Below are positions 35,054 through 43,858 of a DNA stretch of 64,000 bases, in pieces (the stretch's first letter is position 1; each line of letters begins with the position of its first letter). Source of the stretch: UBA5078 sp033721235 (GTDB lineage: Bacteria; Pseudomonadota; Gammaproteobacteria; Pseudomonadales; Pseudohongiellaceae); contig JAWWAY010000016.1 in assembly GCA_033721235.1 (NCBI GenBank), positions 1 through 64,000 on the forward strand. Direction: 5' to 3'. Position numbers and translations under genes: made by a program. The notes under the pieces were generated by a model that was not told where the DNA came from, did not search any database, and saw only the letters and a list, made by a program, of their open reading frames with translations.

Positions 35054-36196
35054 ATGAATCGTTGGAACCCCAATCTTTATTCAAAAGAAGGACTAAATAA
35101 AGGCTTTAACCCAGAGTATTTAGAAAAACTGGTTGAACAGGGCCGGCAGATGCAGGCCCACAAAGTGCCGGTGTTGTATTCGCTCTCTCACTTGGCGAAC
35201 TATTCACGCACGCTATATTCTGATCTTCACTCTTTTGTTGCCAGGTCAAATATCCACCAAGAAAATTACCCTTACAAAAATTTCCCCATTAGTAAGCGGA
35301 GTGGTGGTAAGCGTTGGATATCTGTACCGGTGCCGGCGTTAATGGCTGTGCAATCGTGGATTAATCGTGAGATTTTGAATAACGTTTTGCCACACCCGGC
35401 TGCATGCGCTTATATTAGAGGGCTTGCTTCGCCATTAAAATCTCATGCTGAAAGGCATTGCGGTGCCGATTGGATACTTAAGATAGATATCAAAAATTTT
35501 TTTTCGCACATCTCCGAGCGGCAAGTTTTTGATGTTTTTAGATCTCTTGGGTACCCAAAGCTTCTTTCCTTTGAAATGGCTAGATTATGTACTAGAGCTA
35601 CGCCCGGTCGACAGGGAGGTAGATGGAACACTGAGTGGAAGGATTATCAGGTGGAAGATTATTTTTGTAGAAGTTTGGGGAGTCTTCCGCAAGGCGGCCC
35701 GACTAGCCCAGCCTTATCGAATTTAGTTTGCCGTCAACTTGATGCGCAGCTTGAAATTCTAGCTAAAGCTCATAGAGCGACATATAGTCGTTATGCGGAT
35801 GATCTTTGCTTTTCCTTCTTTCAGTCTACTAGGAACGATGTTTATAAATTTAAAAAACTTGTCAATAACGTTCTATGGGATAGCTCTTTCACGGAAAATC
35901 AAAAAAAAACACAAATTATCCCTCCAGGAGCAAGGAAAGTTGTTACAGGCTTAATAGTAAATGAGGATAAGCCGAAAATCCCCAAAGAACTACGGGACCG
36001 TATCAGAATGCATTTATTTTATGCTGAAAAAAATGGAATTTCTGAGCACTGTAAGCATCGAGGCTTTCGCTCAGTCATCGGTCTAAGAAATCACCTCCAA
36101 GGTTTGATTATGTATGTTTTTAGTATAGATCCCGATAAAGGTGAGAAATTTAAACAACAATTCAACCAATTACCTTGGTTGGATTTTGATATTTAG
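35054..36196 (+). CDS. retron reverse transcriptase
   Basis: A 380-residue group II-like RT that copies part of the adjacent ncRNA into multicopy single-stranded DNA. Catalytic aspartates: D145 in WILKIDIKNFF and YADD at 247-250 (SRYADDLCFSF). Retron marks: SLPQGGPTSPALSNLVC, an NAxxH-like SHAERH (about 130-135) and VTG (297-299) in ARKVVTGLIVNEDKPKIP. The RT-0 region and thumb are present, with no maturase domain or integrase. The first codons contain the a2 repeat. The gene ends 14 bp before hsdM, so the unit is a precise insert in the hsd operon. Confidence 0.95.
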   Translation: MNRWNPNLYSKEGLNKGFNPEYLEKLVEQGRQMQAHKVPVLYSLSHLANYSRTLYSDLHSFVARSNIHQENYPYKNFPISKRSGGKRWISVPVPALMAVQSWINREILNNVLPHPAACAYIRGLASPLKSHAERHCGADWILKIDIKNFFSHISERQVFDVFRSLGYPKLLSFEMARLCTRATPGRQGGRWNTEWKDYQVEDYFCRSLGSLPQGGPTSPALSNLVCRQLDAQLEILAKAHRATYSRYADDLCFSFFQSTRNDVYKFKKLVNNVLWDSSFTENQKKTQIIPPGARKVVTGLIVNEDKPKIPKELRDRIRMHLFYAEKNGISEHCKHRGFRSVIGLRNHLQGLIMYVFSIDPDKGEKFKQQFNQLPWLDFDI

Positions 36197-36210
36197 TTAA
36201 TAGGGTAAGC

Positions 36211-37689
36211 ATGTCAGCATCAGAAATAGTCAACAAAGTATGGAACTACGCCCACGTATTACGCGATGACGGCGTAGGTTACGGCGATTACGTAGAACAA
36301 ATCACCTTCCTAATCTTCCTGAAAATGGCCGACGAGCGAGAAGTGTCTGGCCAACAGGTTGCCGTGCCTATTGAGTACAGCTGGTCAAAACTGGTCAAGC
36401 TCGACGGCGACGCACTGGAGATCCAATACCGCCATACCCTCGAGGAGTTGGGCAAGCAAGGCGGCATGTTGGGCACTATCTTCCGTAAGGCTCAAAACAA
36501 GATTCAAGACCCGGCCAAACTCGAACGGCTGATAAAGCTGATCGAAAAGGAAGCTTGGTCTACCCTGCCCGTGGACGTAAAAGGCGAAATCTACGAAGGC
36601 CTGTTAGAACGCAACGCACAAGATGTGAAAGGAGGTGCTGGCCAGTACTTTACCCCGCGCGCATTGATTCAGGCGATGGTCGATGTAATGCAACCCAACG
36701 TTATGGATACCGTTGCCGACCCAGCGAGCGGTACAGGCGGCTTCCTATTGGCGGCCTACGATTATATGGCACCTCAAGCGTCCTCTAAGAAAGAACAAAA
36801 GCATTTGCGTGAGAATGCGCTACGTGGCAACGACATTGTCGACAGCGTGACTCGCCTATGTGCCATGAACCTTTATCTACATGGTATCGGCAGCGCCGAC
36901 GGTGAGTGCCCTGTTATCAGTAACGATGCCTTAGCCAAGGAGGTAAGCGAAAAGGACTTGGTAGATATCGTCCTCGCCAATCCTCCCTTTGGTAAGAAGA
37001 GTTCTATCACCGTCATCAGTGAGAAGACCGGCAAAGCCGAGTCCGAAAAACTCACTTACGAGCGTGAAGACTTCTGGGCGACTACATCCAACAAACAACT
37101 TAACTTTGTTCAGCATATTTACAATATGTTGAAGATAGACGGCAAAGCCGCCGTCGTGGTGCCAGACAACGTCCTCTTCGAGGGCGGCGCGGGCGAGACT
37201 ATCCGCAAGAACCTATTGGCACGCACCAACCTACACACCATCCTGCGCCTTCCCACGGGCATCTTTTACGCGCAAGGAGTAAAGGCAAACGTCATCTTCT
37301 TTGATAATAAACCTGCCTCTAAGACTCCTTGGACCAAGAAGCTGTGGATCTACGACTTCCGTACCAACGTCCACATGACGCTTAAAACCAATCGCCTCAA
37401 GAAAAGCGATTTCGAAGAGTTCATCAAACTATACAAACCCGACGACATCAAAAAGCGCAAAGAGACTTGGGATGCTAAGAAAGGTGAAGGCCGCTGGCGC
37501 AGTTACAGCTATGAAGACATCATAGCCAGAGATAAAACTAACCTAGATATTTTCTGGCTAAAAGACGACTCGCTAGAAGACACAGAGAATTTGCCTGCGC
37601 CTGAGGAATTAGCCGCAGAGATTGTCGAGCAGCTAGAGGCTGCCCTTTCAGAATTCAGATCTGTTGAAGAAGCACTGACTCGCAACTAG
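36211..37689 (+). CDS. hsdM: type I restriction-modification, DNA methyltransferase subunit
   Basis: A 492-residue N6-adenine methyltransferase subunit. The N-terminal helical HsdM_N domain (about 1-135) is followed by the SAM motif DPASGTGGF (170-178) and the catalytic motif NPPF (257-260, LANPPFGKKS). Intact length. It is the last gene of the hsdR-hsdS-retron-hsdM unit, with GC-richer codon use like hsdR. The gene order places the retron between specificity and modification subunits. Beyond it, 37690-37788 shows no gene or clear terminator. Confidence 0.96.
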   Translation: MSASEIVNKVWNYAHVLRDDGVGYGDYVEQITFLIFLKMADEREVSGQQVAVPIEYSWSKLVKLDGDALEIQYRHTLEELGKQGGMLGTIFRKAQNKIQDPAKLERLIKLIEKEAWSTLPVDVKGEIYEGLLERNAQDVKGGAGQYFTPRALIQAMVDVMQPNVMDTVADPASGTGGFLLAAYDYMAPQASSKKEQKHLRENALRGNDIVDSVTRLCAMNLYLHGIGSADGECPVISNDALAKEVSEKDLVDIVLANPPFGKKSSITVISEKTGKAESEKLTYEREDFWATTSNKQLNFVQHIYNMLKIDGKAAVVVPDNVLFEGGAGETIRKNLLARTNLHTILRLPTGIFYAQGVKANVIFFDNKPASKTPWTKKLWIYDFRTNVHMTLKTNRLKKSDFEEFIKLYKPDDIKKRKETWDAKKGEGRWRSYSYEDIIARDKTNLDIFWLKDDSLEDTENLPAPEELAAEIVEQLEAALSEFRSVEEALTRN

Positions 37690-37788
37690 GAAGGAGATAT
37701 AGCCAAGCAATTACTTAACAAGATTCACTGCATATTAAAGGTCAAACCGGAATTTTAAACTCTTATAATCGCTGCGAACCCTCATTGC

Positions 37789-38676
37789 TCAAGGCACTTC
37801 CGGTACCCGATCAAGCAGCGCTTTCAACGCCGGCAGAACAAAATGACGCTTGGCCGTTATCGCGTAGAAGCTCTCGACAACTCCATCCAGCACTGCGTAG
37901 CGCTGTAGTTTGCCGCTTTGCAGTTCGTCCTGAACCACGACCTCCGGCACCATTGCTACGCCGCCGGAGTCACGGGCTAATAGACGCAGCATTGCCATGT
38001 CATCCACCTCGGCATAGGGGGCTGCCTCGACTCCTAGCTTCTCGCACAATAAATCGAATTGGCTGCGAATATCGCTGTCTTTGCCTGGCAGCAGTAGCTT
38101 GACCTTGGCCAGGTCCGCGGGAAAGCGAAAACGTCTCGCCATATCGCCCGCTGGCCCAACAAGACAAACGCTCTGCTGAGCGATGAGCTGACAGCGCCAC
38201 GGCATTGTCGCATCCGCTACCACCGGTCGATTGGAAAGAATAAGATCCACCTTGTGCACCTTCAGCTGCTCCAACAACTCCTCTAGACTGGCCGACTGCA
38301 TCACCAGTCTCACCTGTGCTTCGCCAATGACAGGGCGTAAAAAGTTCTCCTGAAAGTTTCGCGACAAAGTAGCCACAGCACCAATGCGCAGGCGCTGCAC
38401 CCGTTGCAGCTCGCCACTTTCAATGGTGGCCAGCATTTCACTGCCGAGATTAAAAATGCTTTCCGCATACTCAAGTACCATATGTCCCATTTCGGTCAGG
38501 CGCATGGAGCGACTTTCACGTACGAACAACTCGTGCCCCAACTGCCCTTCAAGCTGACGAATCTGTGAGGACAGGGCCGACTGAGACACATGGTGATGCT
38601 CCGCAGCGCGGGTTAAGTGCCCCTCCTTAGCCACAGCCCAGAAGTAGTACAAATGACGGAAATTTAAGTTGCGCAT
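37789..38676 (-). CDS. LysR-family transcriptional regulator, NhaR-like
   Basis: A 295-residue regulator: an N-terminal winged HTH (NFRHLYYFWAVAKEGHLTRAA, then SALSSQIRQLEGQLGHELFVRE) and a C-terminal effector domain. The NLYYFWxVxKEG start resembles NhaR more than CbbR. It is divergent from the dabB-dabA operon with a 119-bp AT-rich intergenic region, the usual layout for a LysR regulator controlling its neighbour. Control of inorganic carbon uptake is thus likely, though the signal is unknown. Confidence 0.9.
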   Translation of the reverse strand: MRNLNFRHLYYFWAVAKEGHLTRAAEHHHVSQSALSSQIRQLEGQLGHELFVRESRSMRLTEMGHMVLEYAESIFNLGSEMLATIESGELQRVQRLRIGAVATLSRNFQENFLRPVIGEAQVRLVMQSASLEELLEQLKVHKVDLILSNRPVVADATMPWRCQLIAQQSVCLVGPAGDMARRFRFPADLAKVKLLLPGKDSDIRSQFDLLCEKLGVEAAPYAEVDDMAMLRLLARDSGGVAMVPEVVVQDELQSGKLQRYAVLDGVVESFYAITAKRHFVLPALKALLDRVPEVP

Positions 38677-38795
38677 GGCTATGGTTCTCTTTTATCGAAC
38701 AATAACATCAAAAAAATATATTTTACAAAACACTGGCCAAACCGCAACATCCGCGGCAATCAAAAACATCGCAAATTGCACTAAGGGGACAAAAG

Positions 38796-40349
38796 ATGTC
38801 GGAGTTACTCAACGGATGGTTGTTACCAGCGTTGTACGCCAGCGGCTTTATGCTGGCGCTAGTATTAAAGCGAAACCATTGGCTAACCGCGCGGGGAACT
38901 GCGCTTCTGGGTCTGATCGTCACCATTATCTTGGTTTCCAGCGCCGTCATCTTGACGCAACTCCAGCCCCTCTCCGTCGACAAACTGGGATTGACGCTTG
39001 CAGGCCTAGTTTCGCTGCTAGGCTGGGTCATCATTAATTACTCCGCCCGCTACTTGCAGGGAGAGGCAAACCAAACACTGTTTGTTCGGGCCATGCTATT
39101 TACGCTAGCTTGTGTCAGCCTACTGGCTGTTAGCCGCCACCTGGCTGTGATTGTCCTAGCGTGGAGCGGCACAAGTGTCGGCCTGCACTATCTGCTGACC
39201 TACTACAGAGAGCGCAAGGCCGCACAGATCGTGGCTCACAAAAAATTCATCGTTAGCCGTCTAGCCGAGATATGTCTGTTAGTGGCACTAGTATTAATCT
39301 ATCAATCTACCGGTACCCTGACACTCGATGGCATCCAGCTTTTCCTTAGCGATGCACAGAGCCTACCCACGGCCATGCACTGGGCCGCCGCACTATTCGC
39401 ACTGGCGGCCATTCTCAAATCGGCTCAACTGCCACTACATGGCTGGCTAATTCAGGTCATGGAGGCCCCCACTCCCGTATCGGCATTGCTGCATGCTGGC
39501 GTGGTTAACATGGGCGGATTCATTCTCATCAGGCTAGCTGACCTAATAACGCTGGCCCCCGTCGCGCAAATCATGCTGGTGGTAACGGGCAGCATCAGCG
39601 CTGTTCTTGCCGGGCTGGTGATGATGACACGCATTAGCATCAAGGTGCGTTTAGCCTGGTCCACCTGTGCTCAAATGGGTTTCATGCTGATGGAAATCGG
39701 GCTGGGATTATACGAGCTGGCATTGCTGCACCTAGTGGCTCACTCTCTCTACAAGGCTCATGCTTTCTTAGGCTCTGGGGATACGGTAGCCCAGGCACGA
39801 ATAAGTGACTTTCTTGCCGTATCAAAGCAATCCCGTTCGATTCTCTGGTATCTGGGCGCCTTTGTACTCAGTGCCGCCACTGTCATTGGCTCAGTATTGC
39901 TCTGGCAATACTTTGTGCCCAAGCTAAGCTTGTCCGCCGCGGCAATCGCCATCGTGATTATGGGTCTGTCCCCACTACTGTGGTTGGAACATGGCAGCTC
40001 TGCGGGCCTCTTGGGCCGAGGACTGTTGAGAATAGTCGCAATTACTCAGCTGTATCTCCTTTGGCACCTATTATTTAGTGAACTGGTGCCAGCGGCTGAT
40101 ACCGCAAACACAATGCTGTTGGTCTGGGTGGGCGCCTGTTTCGCATTGCTATATACCGGCCAGGTCTGGCTGCCCAAGCATCCACACAGCAGGCTGACCC
40201 AAATAGTTTATCCCTGGGCGTATTGCGGCTTCTATCTGGATGAAACCTTTACTCGTTTCGCTTTCAAATTCTGGCCAGCATTATTGAGCAAAGCCCAGGC
40301 ACAGACATTGGTTAATCGTCAGCATGACCTCGTTGGAGAGATAGCATGA
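38796..40349 (+). CDS. dabB: inorganic carbon uptake subunit DabB (NDH-1 antiporter-like)
   Basis: A 517-residue polytopic membrane protein of the Proton_antipo_M (NuoL/MrpA-like) family, with about 14 hydrophobic helices. Its segments GAALFALAAILKSAQLPLHGW-like (AALFALAAILKSAQLPLHGW) and EAPTPVSALLHAGVVNMGGF are typical of proton-pumping membrane helices. It is paired with DabA. In known systems DabB couples the proton gradient to CO2 trapping by DabA. The start has an AAGGGG ribosome site, and the stop overlaps dabA by 4 bp. Confidence 0.9.
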   Translation: MSELLNGWLLPALYASGFMLALVLKRNHWLTARGTALLGLIVTIILVSSAVILTQLQPLSVDKLGLTLAGLVSLLGWVIINYSARYLQGEANQTLFVRAMLFTLACVSLLAVSRHLAVIVLAWSGTSVGLHYLLTYYRERKAAQIVAHKKFIVSRLAEICLLVALVLIYQSTGTLTLDGIQLFLSDAQSLPTAMHWAAALFALAAILKSAQLPLHGWLIQVMEAPTPVSALLHAGVVNMGGFILIRLADLITLAPVAQIMLVVTGSISAVLAGLVMMTRISIKVRLAWSTCAQMGFMLMEIGLGLYELALLHLVAHSLYKAHAFLGSGDTVAQARISDFLAVSKQSRSILWYLGAFVLSAATVIGSVLLWQYFVPKLSLSAAAIAIVIMGLSPLLWLEHGSSAGLLGRGLLRIVAITQLYLLWHLLFSELVPAADTANTMLLVWVGACFALLYTGQVWLPKHPHSRLTQIVYPWAYCGFYLDETFTRFAFKFWPALLSKAQAQTLVNRQHDLVGEIA

Positions 40350-42820
40350 ACGCAGCGTTAGCCCAGACACAAGAGACCCCCGGCAAGCTTCAAGCAGCAA
40401 TACAGGCCGCTTGCCAAACCATCGCGCCCACCTGGCCGCTGGATCGCATGATTGCCGTAAACCCTTATTGGGAGCGCAAGGAACATTCCTTTGCTAATGT
40501 GGGCGAAACGCTGGACAAAATCGCAGGCTCATCACTCACGATGCCACTTTGCTACTATAAAGAGCGCTATGTTCAGGGTGACATCCAGCTTAGTCACTTA
40601 GAAAAGGCAATCAGTGACAAGCAGTCCTCCTTGACCGCTAAGCAACTGCTCGATGCTCTGGAAGAAAAGTCGCCAAGCTCTGTCCCTGCCCCGCTGCTGT
40701 GTGACGCTATAGACCGAGAGCGCAACCTGCATCATGAACCCGCTTGGTGCGACACTATTACCCACCAGGTCGCTCAGTTCTGCGCCGCTTATTTCGACCG
40801 CGACCAAGCGGACTGGCGACCAAACCAGGAACAGACGCTTTACGCCAGTTGGCGTCAGGCTCTTACTCAGGACCACAGTGTATCCCTTCTAATGAAGGCT
40901 CCCGGTATCCCTACCAAAGCCAAAACGCTGGCTAGCGACCCAGAGCAGCAGATAAGCCTGGCCCTAGAGCAACTAGGGGTGGAAGCAAGCCAATGGGATA
41001 TGTACCTGCAAACCGTGTTGATGCGTGTAAGTGGCTGGGCATCTTGGTGCGCCTACCGCCGTTGGCAGGCTCGACTGGAGGCCAAAAGCGATAACACTTT
41101 GGTGGATTTACTGGCCATCCGTCTAAGCTGGGAATGCCTTATTGACGATGGAGAGCGATATAAGGGTTCCCCATGGAACCGTTGGCAGGAAGCATGGCAG
41201 GAGCACTTTCAAAAACCCGATAACACAGCTTTGCAAAGCGCTTTACTGTGGCAGCGCGCTCATGAAATCAGCTATCAAGAGCAGCTATTCGGCAAGCTGT
41301 GCCACACTTGTGATCCTGCTCAAGCAACATCCGACACTCCTGATGTTCAGGCCGTGTTCTGCATCGATGTGCGCTCAGAGGTGTTTCGACGCCACCTGGA
41401 AGCACAATCGAGCGGCATACAAACTTTAGGCTTCGCCGGCTTCTTTGGCCTACCTATTAGCTATACCCCTGTTGGCACTGAGGCTACCCGTCCGCAACTG
41501 CCTGGCCTGCTGGCGCCCGCGCTAAATATTACGGAAAGCACGGGTAACGCCGCCAGCGATGAAAAGGCCATCGAACAGAGACAGAAAACGCTGAAAAACC
41601 GTTTCAGTTGGCGACCGTTTCAGTCTGCCCCGGCCTCAAGCTTTACGCTTGTGGAGGCCTTGGGGCTGGCTTATGCCGGCAAATTAATTAAGCGTAGCTT
41701 GCCAAACATAGCGACAGCCGAGTCCCCGGACGCCCTTGGTCTGAATAAACAACAAGCCCACAGCCTGCGCCCCACTGTTAAAAATGCTCTATTGGGCGAT
41801 GTCACCGAACAGGCAAAAATTGCGGCTCAAGTACTAACAGCTATGGGCCTGAGCAGTGGCTTAGCCCCCTTAGTATTACTCATTGGTCACGGCAGTCAGA
41901 CGCAGAACAACCCCCAGCGAGCAGGCCTGGATTGCGGCGCCTGCTGCGGCCAAACTGGTGAAGTAAACTCCAGAGCACTGGCAAGCTTGTTGAATGACCC
42001 TGCTGTGCGCCAACAACTGGTGACTGATGGCATAGACGTGCCGGCGACTACTCACTTTGTAGCAGGCCTGCACAACACCACAACAGACGAAGTCACACTG
42101 TTTGATACAGATATACTGCCAACAAGCCACGATGCGCCCCTACAGCAAATCATAGGGCAGCTAAACGCGGCGGGCCTGGCGGCGCGACAAGAAAGAGCAC
42201 CACTATTGGGCCTAGGCAAACTAGTCAGCAAACCTGCAAAGCTCACCAAAGCAGTGAAGCAGAGAGCAAATGACTGGGCTCAGACACGCCCGGAATGGGG
42301 GCTGGCCAATAACGCCGCCTTTATTGTGGCGCCCAGAGCACGAACGCGAGGTGTCAATCTAGCTGGGCGCAGCTTTCTGCATGATTATGACTACAAGAAG
42401 GATCCCGAAGGCAAACTGTTGGAACTAATTATGACGGCACCAATGGTCGTCACCAATTGGATCAATATGCAGTATCACGCCTCAACGGTCGATAATAGGC
42501 GCTACGGTAGCGGCAATAAAACCCTGCACAACGTAGTAGGCGGTCGTCTAGGAATGTTCGAGGGTAATGGTGGCGACCTGCGTATTGGCCTTGCCTTGCA
42601 GTCGGTGCACGATGGCGAACAATGGCGTCACGACCCTTTGCGCTTAACAGTGCTCATCGACGCGCCTCGCGCAGCAATTGAGCGGGTGATAGCCACCCAC
42701 GAGACGGTTAGAAACCTGGTGCATAATCAATGGCTCTATCTAGCACGCTTCGACGGCGCGGGAATTGAAAGCTACCAGCAAGGAAGCTGGCAGGCCTGGG
42801 AGCAAAGTCCTCAAACGTAA
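40346..42820 (+). CDS. dabA: inorganic carbon uptake subunit DabA (DUF2309, carbonic-anhydrase-like)
   Basis: An 824-residue cytoplasmic/peripheral protein. In characterised DabA, zinc is held by Cys, Asp, His and Cys. The same pattern is visible as C339 and D341 (VFCIDVRSE), H515 (LIGHGSQTQNNP) and C530 (GLDCGACCG), with the 15-residue H-to-C spacing kept. All ligands are intact, so a working CO2-hydrating enzyme is expected. It overlaps dabB (ATGA). No RuBisCO or carboxysome gene is in the window, so the carbon may feed anaplerotic carboxylation; that is inference. Confidence 0.92.
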   Translation: MNAALAQTQETPGKLQAAIQAACQTIAPTWPLDRMIAVNPYWERKEHSFANVGETLDKIAGSSLTMPLCYYKERYVQGDIQLSHLEKAISDKQSSLTAKQLLDALEEKSPSSVPAPLLCDAIDRERNLHHEPAWCDTITHQVAQFCAAYFDRDQADWRPNQEQTLYASWRQALTQDHSVSLLMKAPGIPTKAKTLASDPEQQISLALEQLGVEASQWDMYLQTVLMRVSGWASWCAYRRWQARLEAKSDNTLVDLLAIRLSWECLIDDGERYKGSPWNRWQEAWQEHFQKPDNTALQSALLWQRAHEISYQEQLFGKLCHTCDPAQATSDTPDVQAVFCIDVRSEVFRRHLEAQSSGIQTLGFAGFFGLPISYTPVGTEATRPQLPGLLAPALNITESTGNAASDEKAIEQRQKTLKNRFSWRPFQSAPASSFTLVEALGLAYAGKLIKRSLPNIATAESPDALGLNKQQAHSLRPTVKNALLGDVTEQAKIAAQVLTAMGLSSGLAPLVLLIGHGSQTQNNPQRAGLDCGACCGQTGEVNSRALASLLNDPAVRQQLVTDGIDVPATTHFVAGLHNTTTDEVTLFDTDILPTSHDAPLQQIIGQLNAAGLAARQERAPLLGLGKLVSKPAKLTKAVKQRANDWAQTRPEWGLANNAAFIVAPRARTRGVNLAGRSFLHDYDYKKDPEGKLLELIMTAPMVVTNWINMQYHASTVDNRRYGSGNKTLHNVVGGRLGMFEGNGGDLRIGLALQSVHDGEQWRHDPLRLTVLIDAPRAAIERVIATHETVRNLVHNQWLYLARFDGAGIESYQQGSWQAWEQSPQT

Positions 42821-43182
42821 GCCATAAGTTTTACAGGTTAATGTAAGAATTGAAGAGGCTCCTTGCTCGCAAGCCTTGAAGTTCCCGATCGTTTTCCCTT
42901 CAGCTCCCAGCTTCTCTATTGCGGCTATATATTCCCGTTACTGCTGACCGTCAATAACTAGAAGCTACGCACACTCCCCATCATCCAAACAACGTTTGAA
43001 CCCATTTTCTATGGTGCACACAATTTAGCTCGGCTCGATTCGCCAAGGAATCAATTAGTTGAGCATTCTCGTTCTGACGATTCTGGCATCTTGTATTCTC
43101 TTAAAAAAGTGGCAAAACCGGAACGATTGAACAACACTGTGAGAATATAGATCTATTAAACAGCTCAGGAAGGGTTCGATAA
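42821..43182. other. intergenic region without recognised genes
   Basis: No plausible ORF with a ribosome site and no strong terminator were seen after dabA. AGGCTCCTTGC/GCAAGCCT at about 42854-42876 is a weak dyad. A TTGAAC...TATAGA pair near 43127-43151 is too closely spaced to be a good promoter. Confidence 0.4.
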
Positions 43183-43806
43183 ATGAGCAACCAAGAGATT
43201 GACGTAATCTCCAGTGATAAACGCAGAGCTTTCTGGACGGTACTTGTACTGAACGCTCTACTGGCGGCAGGTTTTCTATTCGTGGGGCTTGTCGCCGACT
43301 CTAGCTCCTTGCTTGCCAATGGGCTCGACAATACCTCCGACGCGGCAGTGTATGGCCTAAGCTTGCTAGCACTAAGCCAGACTCGCGCATGGAAGCGCGC
43401 CGCGGCGAAAGTGTCGGGAACCATGCTGCTGATTTTCTCTGTGCTTGTCTTTATTGATGCTGTAAGACGCTTTTTTACAGGCTCCGACCCTATTGGCCAG
43501 TCCATGATCATCATGGCAATTATCGCTGCAGCCATTAACTTAGTGTCACTCTATTTGCTCAAGCGGCTAGAGGGTAAGGACGTTAATTTAAGGGCTGCTA
43601 TTACTTTTAGCTTCAATGACTTTATCGCCAATGGCGGCATCATTGTAGCGGGGGTATTAATCTTTATGACCGGAGACAACTGGCCAGACTTGCTGGTTGG
43701 TGCAGCAGTAGCATGTATCGCAGCTTATGGTGGAATAGAGATTCTCAAAGACGCTCATATGGACAAGCATGAGGAAGAGGGAAGCACTCATTATCCAGGC
43801 GATTGA
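43183..43806 (+). CDS. short cation diffusion facilitator-like membrane protein
   Basis: A 207-residue protein with about six membrane helices and the CDF pattern GLVADSSSLLANGLDNTSDAAVY in the second helix. The usual metal-site motif HxxxD is represented by DNTSD, and a later segment carries ITFSFNDFIANGG. It lacks the cytoplasmic C-terminal domain of full-length CDF proteins; the His/Glu tail (HMDKHEEEGSTHYPGD) may substitute as a weak metal site. Probably Zn/Mn/Co efflux, but the substrate is not determinable. Start: AGGAAGGG ribosome site about 8 nt upstream. Confidence 0.82.
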   Translation: MSNQEIDVISSDKRRAFWTVLVLNALLAAGFLFVGLVADSSSLLANGLDNTSDAAVYGLSLLALSQTRAWKRAAAKVSGTMLLIFSVLVFIDAVRRFFTGSDPIGQSMIIMAIIAAAINLVSLYLLKRLEGKDVNLRAAITFSFNDFIANGGIIVAGVLIFMTGDNWPDLLVGAAVACIAAYGGIEILKDAHMDKHEEEGSTHYPGD

Positions 43807-43858
43807 TTGAACGCCCTCCCAATCTAAGAGCATCGCCATCGGGCACTTATATTTAGCC

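Larger units (their letters stand above)
34822..35073 (+). ncRNA. retron msr-msd non-coding RNA
   Basis: A perfect 14-bp inverted repeat, TTGGGGTTCCAACG (34822-34835, a1) and CGTTGGAACCCCAA (35060-35073, a2), brackets the region, the hallmark of a retron primary transcript. After a1, the G of TTAGC (34845) is a candidate branching guanosine. A small msr hairpin GATGGAT/ATCCATC (34851-34867) follows, then a weaker GGGAG/CTCTC stem. The msd part has a perfect 20-bp stem, 34955-34974 with 35009-35028, and a 34-nt loop. Exact ends of the msr and msd are not determined. Confidence 0.88.
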
